The translations under genes were made by a program, and so were the position numbers. A stretch of 64,000 bases of DNA from Mycolicibacterium sp. ND9-15 (GTDB lineage: Bacteria; Actinomycetota; Actinomycetes; Mycobacteriales; Mycobacteriaceae), in contig NZ_CP142362.1 of NCBI RefSeq assembly GCF_035918395.1, positions 3,943,501-4,007,500 on the forward strand, read 5' to 3'. Position 1 is the stretch's first letter. Each line of letters begins with the position of its first letter. Below, piece by piece: positions 1 through 9,441 of the stretch. The notes beneath the pieces were generated by a model. The model saw only the letters and a program-made list of their open reading frames with translations, did not search any database and was not told the DNA's origin.

Positions 1-76
1 CGCCGTCGTAGTGACGCTCATCCCTCTTCTGCGCCGGCGAAACGGCCAGTTGCAGGCAATGTACGACGAAAAGTAG
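1..76 (+). CDS. C-terminal end of a CDS cut by the window edge, probably WecA/Rfe-like
   Basis: An open frame enters at the left edge and ends with TAG at 74-76. The visible tail is a hydrophobic stretch (VVVTLIPLLRRR) followed by NGQLQAMYDEK. This fits the end of a membrane protein. By synteny with M. tuberculosis, where rfe/wecA (Rv1302) lies directly before the atpI-like gene, it is probably the polyprenyl-phosphate GlcNAc-1-phosphate transferase. Too little is visible for family evidence, so the assignment rests on position only. Confidence 0.45.
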   Translation, partial: AVVVTLIPLLRRRNGQLQAMYDEK

Positions 77-310
77 TAGGCCGATTTTAGGCCTCCCACC
101 ATGTGTTAGGGTGCAGTCAGAACCCGAAAAAACCTCGCGGGTTGCCGGCCCCGGGCCGTCGGTGAATTACCGATCGGAACGGAACTACGACCGACAAAGG
201 GAGCTGCCCCGTGGGTGATTCCAGCGAGCCAACCGCCCTCCGTTACGCTCAGGGCGCCACGCACGCTAATCATCGGGGCAGCCACCGTGACCGCGGATTG
301 AGGTGAAGTT
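77..310 (+). promoter_or_regulatory. Intergenic region before the ATP synthase operon
   Basis: There is no gene in these 234 bases. A small inverted repeat (AGGCC / GGCCT near 78-94) follows the upstream stop and could be a weak terminator. A TAGGGT hexamer at 107-112 fits the mycobacterial -10 consensus and would give a roughly 200-base leader before atpI. No good -35 is visible. The operon promoter is expected here by position; the exact element is a guess. Confidence 0.35.
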
Positions 311-766
311 GTGACGACGCCCGCGCAAGACGCGCCGTTGGTGTTGCCATCGGTTGCCTTCCGGCCGGTGCGCCTCTCGATGATCTGCATCGCGTTGGCC
401 GCGGCGGCGACCGCGGGAACCGCTCTACTCGGTCACGCGATGGTTGGAATCTTCTTCGGTATCGGCTTGGGACTCGGCTTACTCAACGCAGTACTGGTAC
501 GACGATCCGCGCTCAGGATCACCGCCGACGCTCACCCGCTGAAGAGCAAGATGGCCGTGAACTCGGCCGTCCGCTTGATGTTCCTCACGGTGATCGGCCT
601 GACGATCGCGTTCTTGTTCCGGCCCGAGGGTCTGGGTGTGGTCTTCGGAATGGCAATCTTTCAAATGCTGCTCGTGTTCTCGACCGCGCTGCCCGTTGCC
701 CGAAAGCTTCGGGCCGGCAGCCCGACTGACACTGACGGATCCCAAGGGGAGGCCACACGGGAATGA
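311..766 (+). CDS. atpI: AtpI-like membrane protein of the ATP synthase operon (Rv1303 type)
   Basis: This 151-aa protein has four predicted membrane segments (about residues 25-42, 45-64, 83-100 and 105-122) and a hydrophilic tail. It sits first in the atp operon. In other bacteria AtpI helps assemble the c-ring or supports cation supply, but sequence conservation is weak and in mycobacteria the role is inferred from position. Translation starts at GTG 311 behind GAGGTGAAGTT. Its stop overlaps the atpB start by four bases (ATGA), so the two genes are probably translationally coupled. Confidence 0.8.
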   Translation: MTTPAQDAPLVLPSVAFRPVRLSMICIALAAAATAGTALLGHAMVGIFFGIGLGLGLLNAVLVRRSALRITADAHPLKSKMAVNSAVRLMFLTVIGLTIAFLFRPEGLGVVFGMAIFQMLLVFSTALPVARKLRAGSPTDTDGSQGEATRE

Positions 767-1545
767 CAGGACTCGATGCCGCCGTTACGACACCGGTGAC
801 GATCCTCGCCGCCGATTCCGGTATCCACGTCGGCACCCACACCGAGGCCAACTGGTTCGGGCTGACAGTCAACACCGACACGATTCTGTCCGCGTCGATC
901 GCCGCGGTGATCGTTCTGGGGCTGGCGTTCTACCTGCGCGCGAAGGTCACCTCGAGTGGTGTCCCCAGCGGAGTGCAGTTGTTTTGGGAAGCGATCACCG
1001 TCCAGGTTCGCAACCAGGTTGAGTCCGCGATCGGTATCAGAGTCGCACCGTTCGTGGTGCCCCTGGCAGTGACGCTGTTCGTGTACATCCTGATCGCGAA
1101 CTGGCTGTCGGTCTTCCCGTGGCAATACTCCAACGAGACCGGTATCCACGAGTTCCTCAAGCCCGCTGCTTCTGACATCAACTTCGTGCTGGCGCTGGGC
1201 CTGTTCGTCTTCATCTGCTATCACCTCGCGGGATTCTGGCGCCGAGGGGTTCTTGGCCACCCCATCAAACTGCTCAAGGGACACGTGGCGTTCCTCGCAC
1301 CGATCAACCTCGTCGAGGAACTCGCCAAGCCAGTTTCGTTGTCACTCCGACTTTTCGGCAATGTGTTCGCCGGCGGCATCATGGTCACGATCATCGCCCT
1401 GTTCCCGGCCTACATCATGTGGGCGCCGAACGCGCTGTGGAAGTCGTTCGAATTGTTCATCGGCGCCATCCAGGCATTCATCTTTGCGCTGCTGACCATT
1501 CTGTACTTCGGCCAGTCGATGGAGCTGGACGAAGAACACCACTGA
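763..1545 (+). CDS. atpB: ATP synthase Fo subunit a
   Basis: This 260-aa multi-pass membrane protein forms the two proton half-channels beside the c-ring. The essential arginine lies in the helix reading LVEELAKPVSLSLRLFGN (about residues 185-202), the hallmark of subunit a. The following ILYFGQSMELDEEHH tail is typical of mycobacteria. It overlaps atpI by four bases and is followed by a 65-base gap before atpE. Length and motifs are normal. Confidence 0.97.
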   Translation: MTGLDAAVTTPVTILAADSGIHVGTHTEANWFGLTVNTDTILSASIAAVIVLGLAFYLRAKVTSSGVPSGVQLFWEAITVQVRNQVESAIGIRVAPFVVPLAVTLFVYILIANWLSVFPWQYSNETGIHEFLKPAASDINFVLALGLFVFICYHLAGFWRRGVLGHPIKLLKGHVAFLAPINLVEELAKPVSLSLRLFGNVFAGGIMVTIIALFPAYIMWAPNALWKSFELFIGAIQAFIFALLTILYFGQSMELDEEHH

Positions 1546-1610
1546 CCAAAGCGGAAATGCTCGACAAACCACCTGGTAGGACTGCTACCAGATATCAAGG
1601 AGGATAAGGA

Positions 1611-1859
1611 ATGGATCCCACAATCGCTGCCGGAGCGCTCATTGGCGGTGGACTTCTTCTCGGTGGCGGTGCTATCGGTGCCGCGATCGGTGACGGCGTC
1701 GTCGGTAGCGCGCTGGTCAACGGCGTGGCCCGGCAGCCGGAGGCTCAGGGCAGGTTGTTCGTCCCGTTCTTCATCACGGTCGGTCTGGTGGAGGCCATGT
1801 ACTTCATCAACCTGGCATTCATGGCGCTGTTCGTGTTCGCCACCCCGGTCGGGGGTTAA
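1611..1859 (+). CDS. atpE: ATP synthase Fo subunit c, with methionine at position 63
   Basis: This 82-aa proteolipid has two helices and forms the proton-driven rotor ring. The proton carrier is Glu61 in the segment GLVEAMYFINLAF, and Asp28 is present in helix 1. A strong ribosome binding site (AAGGAGGATAAGGA) precedes ATG 1611. Position 63 is Met (codon 1797-1799) where M. tuberculosis and most mycobacteria have Ala. This residue lines the bedaquiline site. Ala63 changes in M. tuberculosis give resistance, and a natural Met63 is described in a few intrinsically resistant species such as M. xenopi and M. novocastrense. Confidence 0.98.
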   Translation: MDPTIAAGALIGGGLLLGGGAIGAAIGDGVVGSALVNGVARQPEAQGRLFVPFFITVGLVEAMYFINLAFMALFVFATPVGG

Positions 1860-1867
1860 AGCCGGCC

Positions 1868-2386
1868 ATGGCTGACCCGAACGTCGTTCTGTTGGCGGTG
1901 GAGGAAGGCGGCCAGAGCAACTTCCTCATCCCCAACGGCACCTTCATCTTCGTGCTGCTGATCTTCCTGATCGTGCTCGGAGTGATCGCCAAGTGGGTCG
2001 TGCCACCGATTTCCAGGGTGCTGCACGAACGCGAAGCCATGGTGCACAAGACGGCCGAGGACAATCGACGGGCGACCCAGTTGAGCGCCGCCGCCGATGC
2101 CGACACCCGTGAGGTGATGGCGACCGCACGCCGCGAGGCGACGGATGTCCGCGAGGAGGCCCGCGCCGAGGGACGCCAGATCGTCGAGGAGGCGCGGACG
2201 CGTGCGCAGGCAGAGGTATCGGGTCTGCTCCAACAGGCCAACGAGGAGCTGACGCAACAGTCGCTGGCGTTGCGGACCGACCTTCAATCGTCGGTCGAAC
2301 GGTTGTCGGCCAATCTTGCAAGCCGGGTGCTCGGGGTCGATGTGACGACTCGTACAGTGCCGGTTTCGACAGGGCAGGGACGGTAG
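1868..2386 (+). CDS. atpF: ATP synthase Fo subunit b
   Basis: This 172-aa protein has one N-terminal membrane helix (about residues 20-42) followed by a long charged coiled coil rich in Ala, Glu and Arg. It forms part of the peripheral stalk that holds F1 still against Fo. It begins eight bases after atpE without a strong ribosome binding site. Its partner in mycobacteria is the b-delta fusion encoded next. Confidence 0.96.
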   Translation: MADPNVVLLAVEEGGQSNFLIPNGTFIFVLLIFLIVLGVIAKWVVPPISRVLHEREAMVHKTAEDNRRATQLSAAADADTREVMATARREATDVREEARAEGRQIVEEARTRAQAEVSGLLQQANEELTQQSLALRTDLQSSVERLSANLASRVLGVDVTTRTVPVSTGQGR

Positions 2387-2390
2387 CCGC

Positions 2391-3722
2391 ATGTCGACAT
2401 TCATCGGACAGCTGATCGGTTTCGCGTTGATCGTCTTCCTGGTGGTGCGATACGTCGTGCCGCTGATACGGCAGATGATGGACACCCAGAAGGAAGCCGT
2501 TCGTAGGCAGCTCGAGGAGCACGCCGAGGCCGAGAAGAAGGTGGCCGACGCCGATACCGAGCACGCGAAAGCGGTGGAATCAGCGAAGGCCGAAGCTGCG
2601 GAGGTGATCGAAGAGGCTCGTCGTGATGCCGATAAAATCGCCGAGCAACTCCGTGCCCAGGCCGACCTGGAGTTGGAGCGGATCAAGTTGCAAGGCGCCC
2701 AGCAGATTCAACTGCTGCGCCAGCAGCTCGTCCGCGAGCTTCGGCAGAGCCTCGGCGCGGAGTCGGTGCAGCGGGCGGGAAACATCGTGCGCGACTTCGT
2801 GTCCGATCGCTCCGAACAGTCCGCGACCGTTGACCGCTTCCTCGCCGAACTCGACGAGATGGCTCCGTCGACCACGACGTTCACAGATGTTGTCACGGCC
2901 AAACTCGGTGCCGCCAGCCGCGAGTCGCTGTCTGAACTCGTCGAACGGTTCGACGGCATTGTTTCCGGTCTCGACGCCGACGCGCTGACCGGGTTGGCGA
3001 ACGATCTGGCGTCTTCGACGACGCTGTTACGCGGCGAGGCCGTGCTGTCCAGGCACCTGGCCGACCCGTCGAGCACCGCCGACCTCAGAGTTCGGCTCGT
3101 CGAGCGACTGTTTTCCGGCCAGGTCTCGGACGCTGCGCTTGAGATCCTCAAAACCGCTGTCTCGCAGCGTTGGTCGACCACATCGGATCTGATCCACGCC
3201 CTCCAGCACATCGCCAGGTTGGCATTGCTGGTGCGCGCCGAGGCCGAAGGTCAGATCGAGGACGTCGAGGACCAGCTGTTCAGGTTCAGCCGCATCCTCG
3301 ATTCTGAGCCGCGGCTGATCTCGCTGCTCAGCCAGTACACCGCGCCCCTGGATGGTCGAATCGGCCTGCTGAACAACGTGCTCGGCCGTCGGGCGAGCAA
3401 GACCACTGCGGATCTGCTCCGCCAGACGCTCGGCCTGTTGCACGGCGAGCGCGCCGACGAAGCCGTACGCGAACTCGCGAACCTGGCCGTTTCCCGGCGC
3501 GGAGAGATCGTCGCGGAGGTTCGGGCCGCCGCCGAACTCAGCGGCGCCCAGAACGAGCGGCTCACCGAACTGCTCACCCGTATCTACGGCCGTCCGGTGT
3601 CGACTCAGCTCGACGTCGATCCCGCGCTGCTCGGCGGATTGACCATCGCCGTCGGCGACGAGGTGATCGATGGTTCGCTGGCGTCCAAGCTGGCGGCGGC
3701 CGAGACCCATCTACCCGACTGA
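2391..3722 (+). CDS. atpH: ATP synthase b'-delta fusion subunit
   Basis: This 443-aa protein has an N-terminal b-type part (membrane helix at about residues 4-26, then coiled coil to about 165) fused to a delta/OSCP domain (about 170-443). The C-terminal part ends with the conserved region RPVSTQLDVDPALLGGLTIAVGDEVIDGS. The fusion is characteristic of mycobacterial ATP synthases and gives a peripheral stalk made of one b and one b-delta chain. It follows atpF by four bases. Confidence 0.97.
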   Translation: MSTFIGQLIGFALIVFLVVRYVVPLIRQMMDTQKEAVRRQLEEHAEAEKKVADADTEHAKAVESAKAEAAEVIEEARRDADKIAEQLRAQADLELERIKLQGAQQIQLLRQQLVRELRQSLGAESVQRAGNIVRDFVSDRSEQSATVDRFLAELDEMAPSTTTFTDVVTAKLGAASRESLSELVERFDGIVSGLDADALTGLANDLASSTTLLRGEAVLSRHLADPSSTADLRVRLVERLFSGQVSDAALEILKTAVSQRWSTTSDLIHALQHIARLALLVRAEAEGQIEDVEDQLFRFSRILDSEPRLISLLSQYTAPLDGRIGLLNNVLGRRASKTTADLLRQTLGLLHGERADEAVRELANLAVSRRGEIVAEVRAAAELSGAQNERLTELLTRIYGRPVSTQLDVDPALLGGLTIAVGDEVIDGSLASKLAAAETHLPD

Positions 3723-3800
3723 CCCGACCACAAACCAAGACCACACGAAGTAGGAAGACGAAGAGCCACCGATGAGCGCTCGCGCGAAGAGGAGTACACC

Positions 3801-5450
3801 ATGGCAGAGTTGACGATCTCGGCGGATGAGATCCAGGGCGCAGTTGAGGAGTATGTCGCTGCCTTCGAGGCGGACACCGAGCGCGAAGAGATCGGCACCG
3901 TCATCGACGCAGGCGACGGTATCGCTCACGTCGAGGGCCTCCCGTCGGTCATGACCCAGGAGTTGCTCGAGTTTCCGGGTGGCGTGCTCGGCGTCGCGCT
4001 GAACCTCGACGAGCACAGCGTCGGCGCGGTCATCCTCGGTGACTTCGAGAAGATCGAAGAGGGCCAGCAGGTCAAGCGCACCGGCGAGGTCCTCTCGGTC
4101 CCGGTGGGCGACGCCTTCCTCGGCCGCGTGGTCAATCCGCTGGGCCAGCCGATCGACGGCCGCGGCGAGATCGAGACCACCGAACGGCGAGCCCTCGAAC
4201 TCCAGGCGCCCTCGGTGGTGCAGCGCCAGGGCGTGAACGAGCCGCTGCAGACGGGCATCAAGGCGATCGACTCGATGACCCCGATCGGTCGCGGTCAGCG
4301 GCAGTTGATCATCGGTGACCGCAAGACCGGTAAGACCGCAGTCTGTGTGGACACCATCCTCAACCAGCGGCAGAACTGGGAGACCGGCGACCCCGACCAG
4401 CAGGTCCGCTGCGTGTACGTTGCGGTCGGGCAGAAGGGCACCACGATCGCCAGCGTGCGTCAGACCCTCGAAGAGGGTGGCGCGATGGAGTACACAACGA
4501 TCGTCGCCGCACCGGCATCGGACTCCGCCGGTTTCAAATGGCTTGCGCCATACACCGGCTCGTCGATCGCCCAGCACTGGATGTACGACGGCAAGCACGT
4601 GCTGATCGTCTTCGACGACCTGACCAAGCAGGCCGAGGCCTACCGCGCGATCTCGCTCCTGCTGCGCCGTCCGCCGGGCCGCGAGGCGTACCCCGGAGAC
4701 GTGTTCTACCTGCACTCGCGGCTGCTGGAGCGCTGCGCGAAGCTGTCCGACGAGTTGGGCGGCGGCTCACTGACCGGGCTGCCGATCATCGAGACCAAGG
4801 CCAACGACATCTCGGCCTACATCCCGACCAACGTCATCTCGATCACCGACGGCCAGTGCTTCCTGGAGACCGACCTGTTCAACCAGGGTGTCCGGCCGGC
4901 GATCAACGTCGGCGTCTCGGTGTCGCGCGTCGGCGGCGCCGCCCAGATCAAGGCGATGAAAGAAGTAGCGGGAAGCCTCCGCCTAGATCTGTCGCAGTAC
5001 CGCGAACTCGAATCGTTCGCGGCGTTCGCCTCCGATCTGGACGAGACGTCGAAGGCACAGCTGGACCGCGGCGCCCGGCTCGTCGAGGTGCTCAAGCAAC
5101 CGCAGAACAGCCCGATGCCGGTCGAGGAACAGGTCGTCGCAATCTTCCTGGGCACCAGGGGTCACCTGGATTCCGTTCCCGTCGAGGACGTTTCGAAGTT
5201 CGAGCGGGAGTTCCTCGAGCACGTCAAGGGCTCGCAGGAGGGCATCCTCAAGGAGATCCGGGAGAGCAAGAAGCTCTCCGAGGAACTGGAAGAGAAGCTC
5301 GGAAAAGTGGTGAACGACTTCAAGAAGGGCTTCGCCACCACCGACGGCAGCTCGGTCGTGCCCGACGAGCATGTCGAGGCGATGGACGAGGAAGACGTCG
5401 AAAAGGAATCGGTGAAGGTTCGTAAGCCCGCACCGAAGAAGAAGAAGTAA
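3801..5450 (+). CDS. atpA: ATP synthase F1 subunit alpha
   Basis: This 549-aa non-catalytic nucleotide-binding subunit has its Walker A motif GDRKTGKT at about residues 171-178 and the family signature PAINVGVSVSRVGG. The last roughly 37 residues (from about 512, rich in Glu and Lys) are the mycobacterial C-terminal extension, which is known to suppress ATP hydrolysis. ATG 3801 is preceded by GAAGAGGAG. The 78-base gap after atpH is the second largest in the operon. Confidence 0.98.
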   Translation: MAELTISADEIQGAVEEYVAAFEADTEREEIGTVIDAGDGIAHVEGLPSVMTQELLEFPGGVLGVALNLDEHSVGAVILGDFEKIEEGQQVKRTGEVLSVPVGDAFLGRVVNPLGQPIDGRGEIETTERRALELQAPSVVQRQGVNEPLQTGIKAIDSMTPIGRGQRQLIIGDRKTGKTAVCVDTILNQRQNWETGDPDQQVRCVYVAVGQKGTTIASVRQTLEEGGAMEYTTIVAAPASDSAGFKWLAPYTGSSIAQHWMYDGKHVLIVFDDLTKQAEAYRAISLLLRRPPGREAYPGDVFYLHSRLLERCAKLSDELGGGSLTGLPIIETKANDISAYIPTNVISITDGQCFLETDLFNQGVRPAINVGVSVSRVGGAAQIKAMKEVAGSLRLDLSQYRELESFAAFASDLDETSKAQLDRGARLVEVLKQPQNSPMPVEEQVVAIFLGTRGHLDSVPVEDVSKFEREFLEHVKGSQEGILKEIRESKKLSEELEEKLGKVVNDFKKGFATTDGSSVVPDEHVEAMDEEDVEKESVKVRKPAPKKKK

Positions 5451-5463
5451 GGCCTGAGAACAG

Positions 5464-6390
5464 ATGGCTGCCACACTGCGCGAATTGCGCGGCCGTATCC
5501 GCTCCGCGGGCTCGATCAAGAAGATCACCAAAGCCCAGGAGCTGATCGCGACGTCGCGGATCGCCAAGGCGCAGGCCCGAGTCGAGGCGGCTCGGCCCTA
5601 CGACCGCGAGATCACCAACATGCTGACCGAACTCGCGACCGCGAGCGCGCTGGATCACCCGCTGCTCGTCGCGCGCGAGAACCCCCGGCGCGCTGCGGTG
5701 TTGGTGGTGTCGTCGGACCGAGGACTCGCCGGCGCGTACAACGCGAACATCTTCCGGCGGTCCGAAGAGCTGTTCTCGTTGCTCCGTGAGGAGGGCAAAG
5801 ATCCCATCCTCTATGTGGTGGGCCGGAAAGCTCTTGCCTATTACAGTTTCCGCAACTGGGACATCCAGGAGTCGTGGACCGGTTTCTCCGAGCGGCCTGA
5901 CTACGAGAACGCGCAAGAAATCGCGACGACGTTGGTCGACGCCTTTCAGGCAGGCATGGATGACGAAGGCGACGATCCCGGGGCGGACGACGTGCTCGGC
6001 GTCGACGAATTGCACATCGTGTTCACCGAATTCAAATCGATGCTGTCGCAGTCGGCGATCGCACGCCGGATCGCACCGATGGAGGTGGAGTACGAAGAGG
6101 TGGAAACCGGACCGCACACGCTGTTCTCTTTCGAGCCGGACCCCGAAACCCTCTTCGGTTCGCTGCTGCCACGGTACGTCTCCACCCGGATCTTCGCCGC
6201 GCTGCTCGAGGCGGCGGCGTCGGAGTCGGCTTCGCGCCGACGCGCCATGAAGTCGGCGACCGACAACGCCGACGACCTCATCAAGGATCTGACGCTGATG
6301 GCCAACCGCGAGCGGCAATCTCAGATCACCCAAGAAATCAGCGAAATCGTCGGTGGCGCGAACGCGCTTGCGGACGCGGCCAAGAAGTAG
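5464..6390 (+). CDS. atpG: ATP synthase F1 subunit gamma
   Basis: This 308-aa central-shaft subunit has the conserved N-terminal coiled coil (LRGRIRSAGSIKKITKAQELIATSR) and a matching C-terminal helix. An acidic insertion, DDEGDDPGADDVLGVD at about residues 166-181, corresponds to the mycobacteria-specific gamma loop implicated in limiting ATP hydrolysis. It starts 13 bases after atpA. Confidence 0.97.
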   Translation: MAATLRELRGRIRSAGSIKKITKAQELIATSRIAKAQARVEAARPYDREITNMLTELATASALDHPLLVARENPRRAAVLVVSSDRGLAGAYNANIFRRSEELFSLLREEGKDPILYVVGRKALAYYSFRNWDIQESWTGFSERPDYENAQEIATTLVDAFQAGMDDEGDDPGADDVLGVDELHIVFTEFKSMLSQSAIARRIAPMEVEYEEVETGPHTLFSFEPDPETLFGSLLPRYVSTRIFAALLEAAASESASRRRAMKSATDNADDLIKDLTLMANRERQSQITQEISEIVGGANALADAAKK

Positions 6391-6412
6391 CCCCAGAAAG
6401 CGAAGAGAAGAC

Positions 6413-7942
<1,530 letters not shown>

Positions 7943-7944
7943 CG

Positions 7945-8310
7945 ATGGCGGAACTAGACGTCGACATTGTCGCCGTCGAGCGGGAAATCTGGTCGGGCAA
8001 GGCGACGTTCCTCTTCACCCGTACCACGGCAGGTGAGATCGGAATCCTGCCTCGCCACATCCCGCTGGTTGCCCAACTCGTCGACGACGCCATGGTGCGC
8101 CTCGAGCGAGAGGGTGAGGATGATGTGCGCATCGCGGTGAACGGCGGATTCATGTCGGTCACCGATCACGGAGTGATCATCCTCGCAGAATCCGCCGAAC
8201 TCGAGAACGAGATCGATGCCGACAGCGCGCGTCAGGACTCCGAATCCGACGATCCCGCAATCGCCGCCAAAGGTCGAGCGAGGCTTCGCGCCCTGGGCCA
8301 GATCGACTAG
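7945..8310 (+). CDS. atpC: ATP synthase F1 subunit epsilon
   Basis: This 121-aa subunit has the N-terminal beta-sandwich domain (AELDVDIVAVEREIWSGKA) and a short helical C-terminal part. It is shorter than E. coli epsilon (138 aa), as in other mycobacteria. It links the central shaft to the c-ring and tunes coupling. It starts two bases after the atpD stop and is the last subunit gene of the operon. Confidence 0.97.
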   Translation: MAELDVDIVAVEREIWSGKATFLFTRTTAGEIGILPRHIPLVAQLVDDAMVRLEREGEDDVRIAVNGGFMSVTDHGVIILAESAELENEIDADSARQDSESDDPAIAAKGRARLRALGQID

Positions 8311-8349
8311 CGGCCGCCACCTAGGCGAGCGGAGCGACGGGATAGGAAG

Positions 8350-8796
8350 ATGAGCGCGCTCATGGTCATAATGGTCGCGCTGATCTGCGTGCTGCTCGTC
8401 GTCGTGGTGGCTCTCTCCTACCGGCTGTGGAAGCTACGACAGGTGGGTGGTACCGCGGCGATACTGCGGGACGTACCGGCTGTCGGCGGCCATGGCTGGC
8501 GTCACGGCGTAATGCGTTACCGCGGCGGCGAAGCGGGTTTCTACCGGTTGTCCAGCCTGCGTTGGTGGCCGGATCGCCGGTTGAGCCGCCGCGGTCTGGA
8601 GATCGTCTCGCGGCGTGGGCCACGCGGCGACGAGTTCGACATTATGACCGACGAGATCGTGGTGCTGGAATTGCGCGATACCAGCCCTGAACGTCGCCGC
8701 CGCTACGAAATCGCGCTGGATCGCGGTGCGCTGACGGCGTTTTTGTCCTGGTTGGAGTCCAGGCCCTCACCCCGCGCACGACGTCGCAGCTTCTAA
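8350..8796 (+). CDS. DUF2550 single-pass membrane protein (Rv1312 type)
   Basis: This 148-aa protein has one N-terminal membrane helix (about residues 3-25) and an Arg/Trp-rich cytoplasmic part (VMRYRGGEAGFYRLSSLRWWPDRRLSRRGLEI). This is the DUF2550 family found beside the atp operon in mycobacteria. It begins 39 bases after atpC and is probably co-transcribed with it. The function is unknown. Its stop overlaps the stop of the convergent adenosyltransferase gene by four bases. Confidence 0.85.
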   Translation: MSALMVIMVALICVLLVVVVALSYRLWKLRQVGGTAAILRDVPAVGGHGWRHGVMRYRGGEAGFYRLSSLRWWPDRRLSRRGLEIVSRRGPRGDEFDIMTDEIVVLELRDTSPERRRRYEIALDRGALTAFLSWLESRPSPRARRRSF

Positions 8797-9371
8797 TCCG
8801 TTGCCGGACCGCCCGGTTGCCACAGCACATCGCCGTCGGGATTTGCCGCCCGGGACAGGATGAACAGCAGATCCGACAGCCTGTTCAGGTATTTCGCAGG
8901 TAACACGCTGATCGCGTCGCCGTGCGCCTCCACTGCTGCCCAGGCCGACCTCTCGGCGCGGCGGGTCACTGTGCGAGCAACGTGTAGCAGCGCGGACAGA
9001 GGCGTACCACCAGGCAGGACAAACGAATTCAGTGCAGACAGCGACTCGTTGAACTCGTCGCACCAAGCTTCCAGTCGGTCGACGTAGGTTGGAGAGATTC
9101 GCAGAGGGGGGTGTTCGGGGTCGTCGACGACGGGTGTCGACAGGTCAGCCCCCGCATCGAAGAGGTCGTTCTGAATTTGCTTGAGCACCTTCACGATTTG
9201 CCTGTCGGGGTTTCCCAAGGCGATTGCCACGCCGATGGCGGCGTTGGCTTCGTCGCAGTCGGCATACGCCACGAGGCGGGCGTCGGTTTTCGACACCCTG
9301 CTGAAATCGCTCAAGCCCGTAGTGCCGTCGTCGCCGGTGCGCGTGTATATCCGGGTCAGATGGACCGCCAT
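8793..9371 (-). CDS. Cob(I)alamin adenosyltransferase, PduO/MMAB type
   Basis: This 192-aa enzyme transfers the adenosyl group of ATP to cob(I)alamin to make adenosylcobalamin, the cofactor of methylmalonyl-CoA mutase. The ATP-binding N-terminus TRIYTRTGDDGTTGLSDFSRVSK and the later FVLPGGTPLSALLHVARTVTRRAER segment are family signatures. The start at 9371 (MAVHLTRIYTR) is chosen over the longer open frame to 9818, because the extra part overlaps murA and has no homologous character. It belongs to the same pathway as the epimerase at 25794. Confidence 0.93.
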   Translation of the reverse strand: MAVHLTRIYTRTGDDGTTGLSDFSRVSKTDARLVAYADCDEANAAIGVAIALGNPDRQIVKVLKQIQNDLFDAGADLSTPVVDDPEHPPLRISPTYVDRLEAWCDEFNESLSALNSFVLPGGTPLSALLHVARTVTRRAERSAWAAVEAHGDAISVLPAKYLNRLSDLLFILSRAANPDGDVLWQPGGPATD

Positions 9372-9441
9372 GGTCAAACCGTACCGGAACGCGTATCCGA
9401 GAAACTGACACGGCTCCGCGGCGCTGTTTACACTGACCCGC

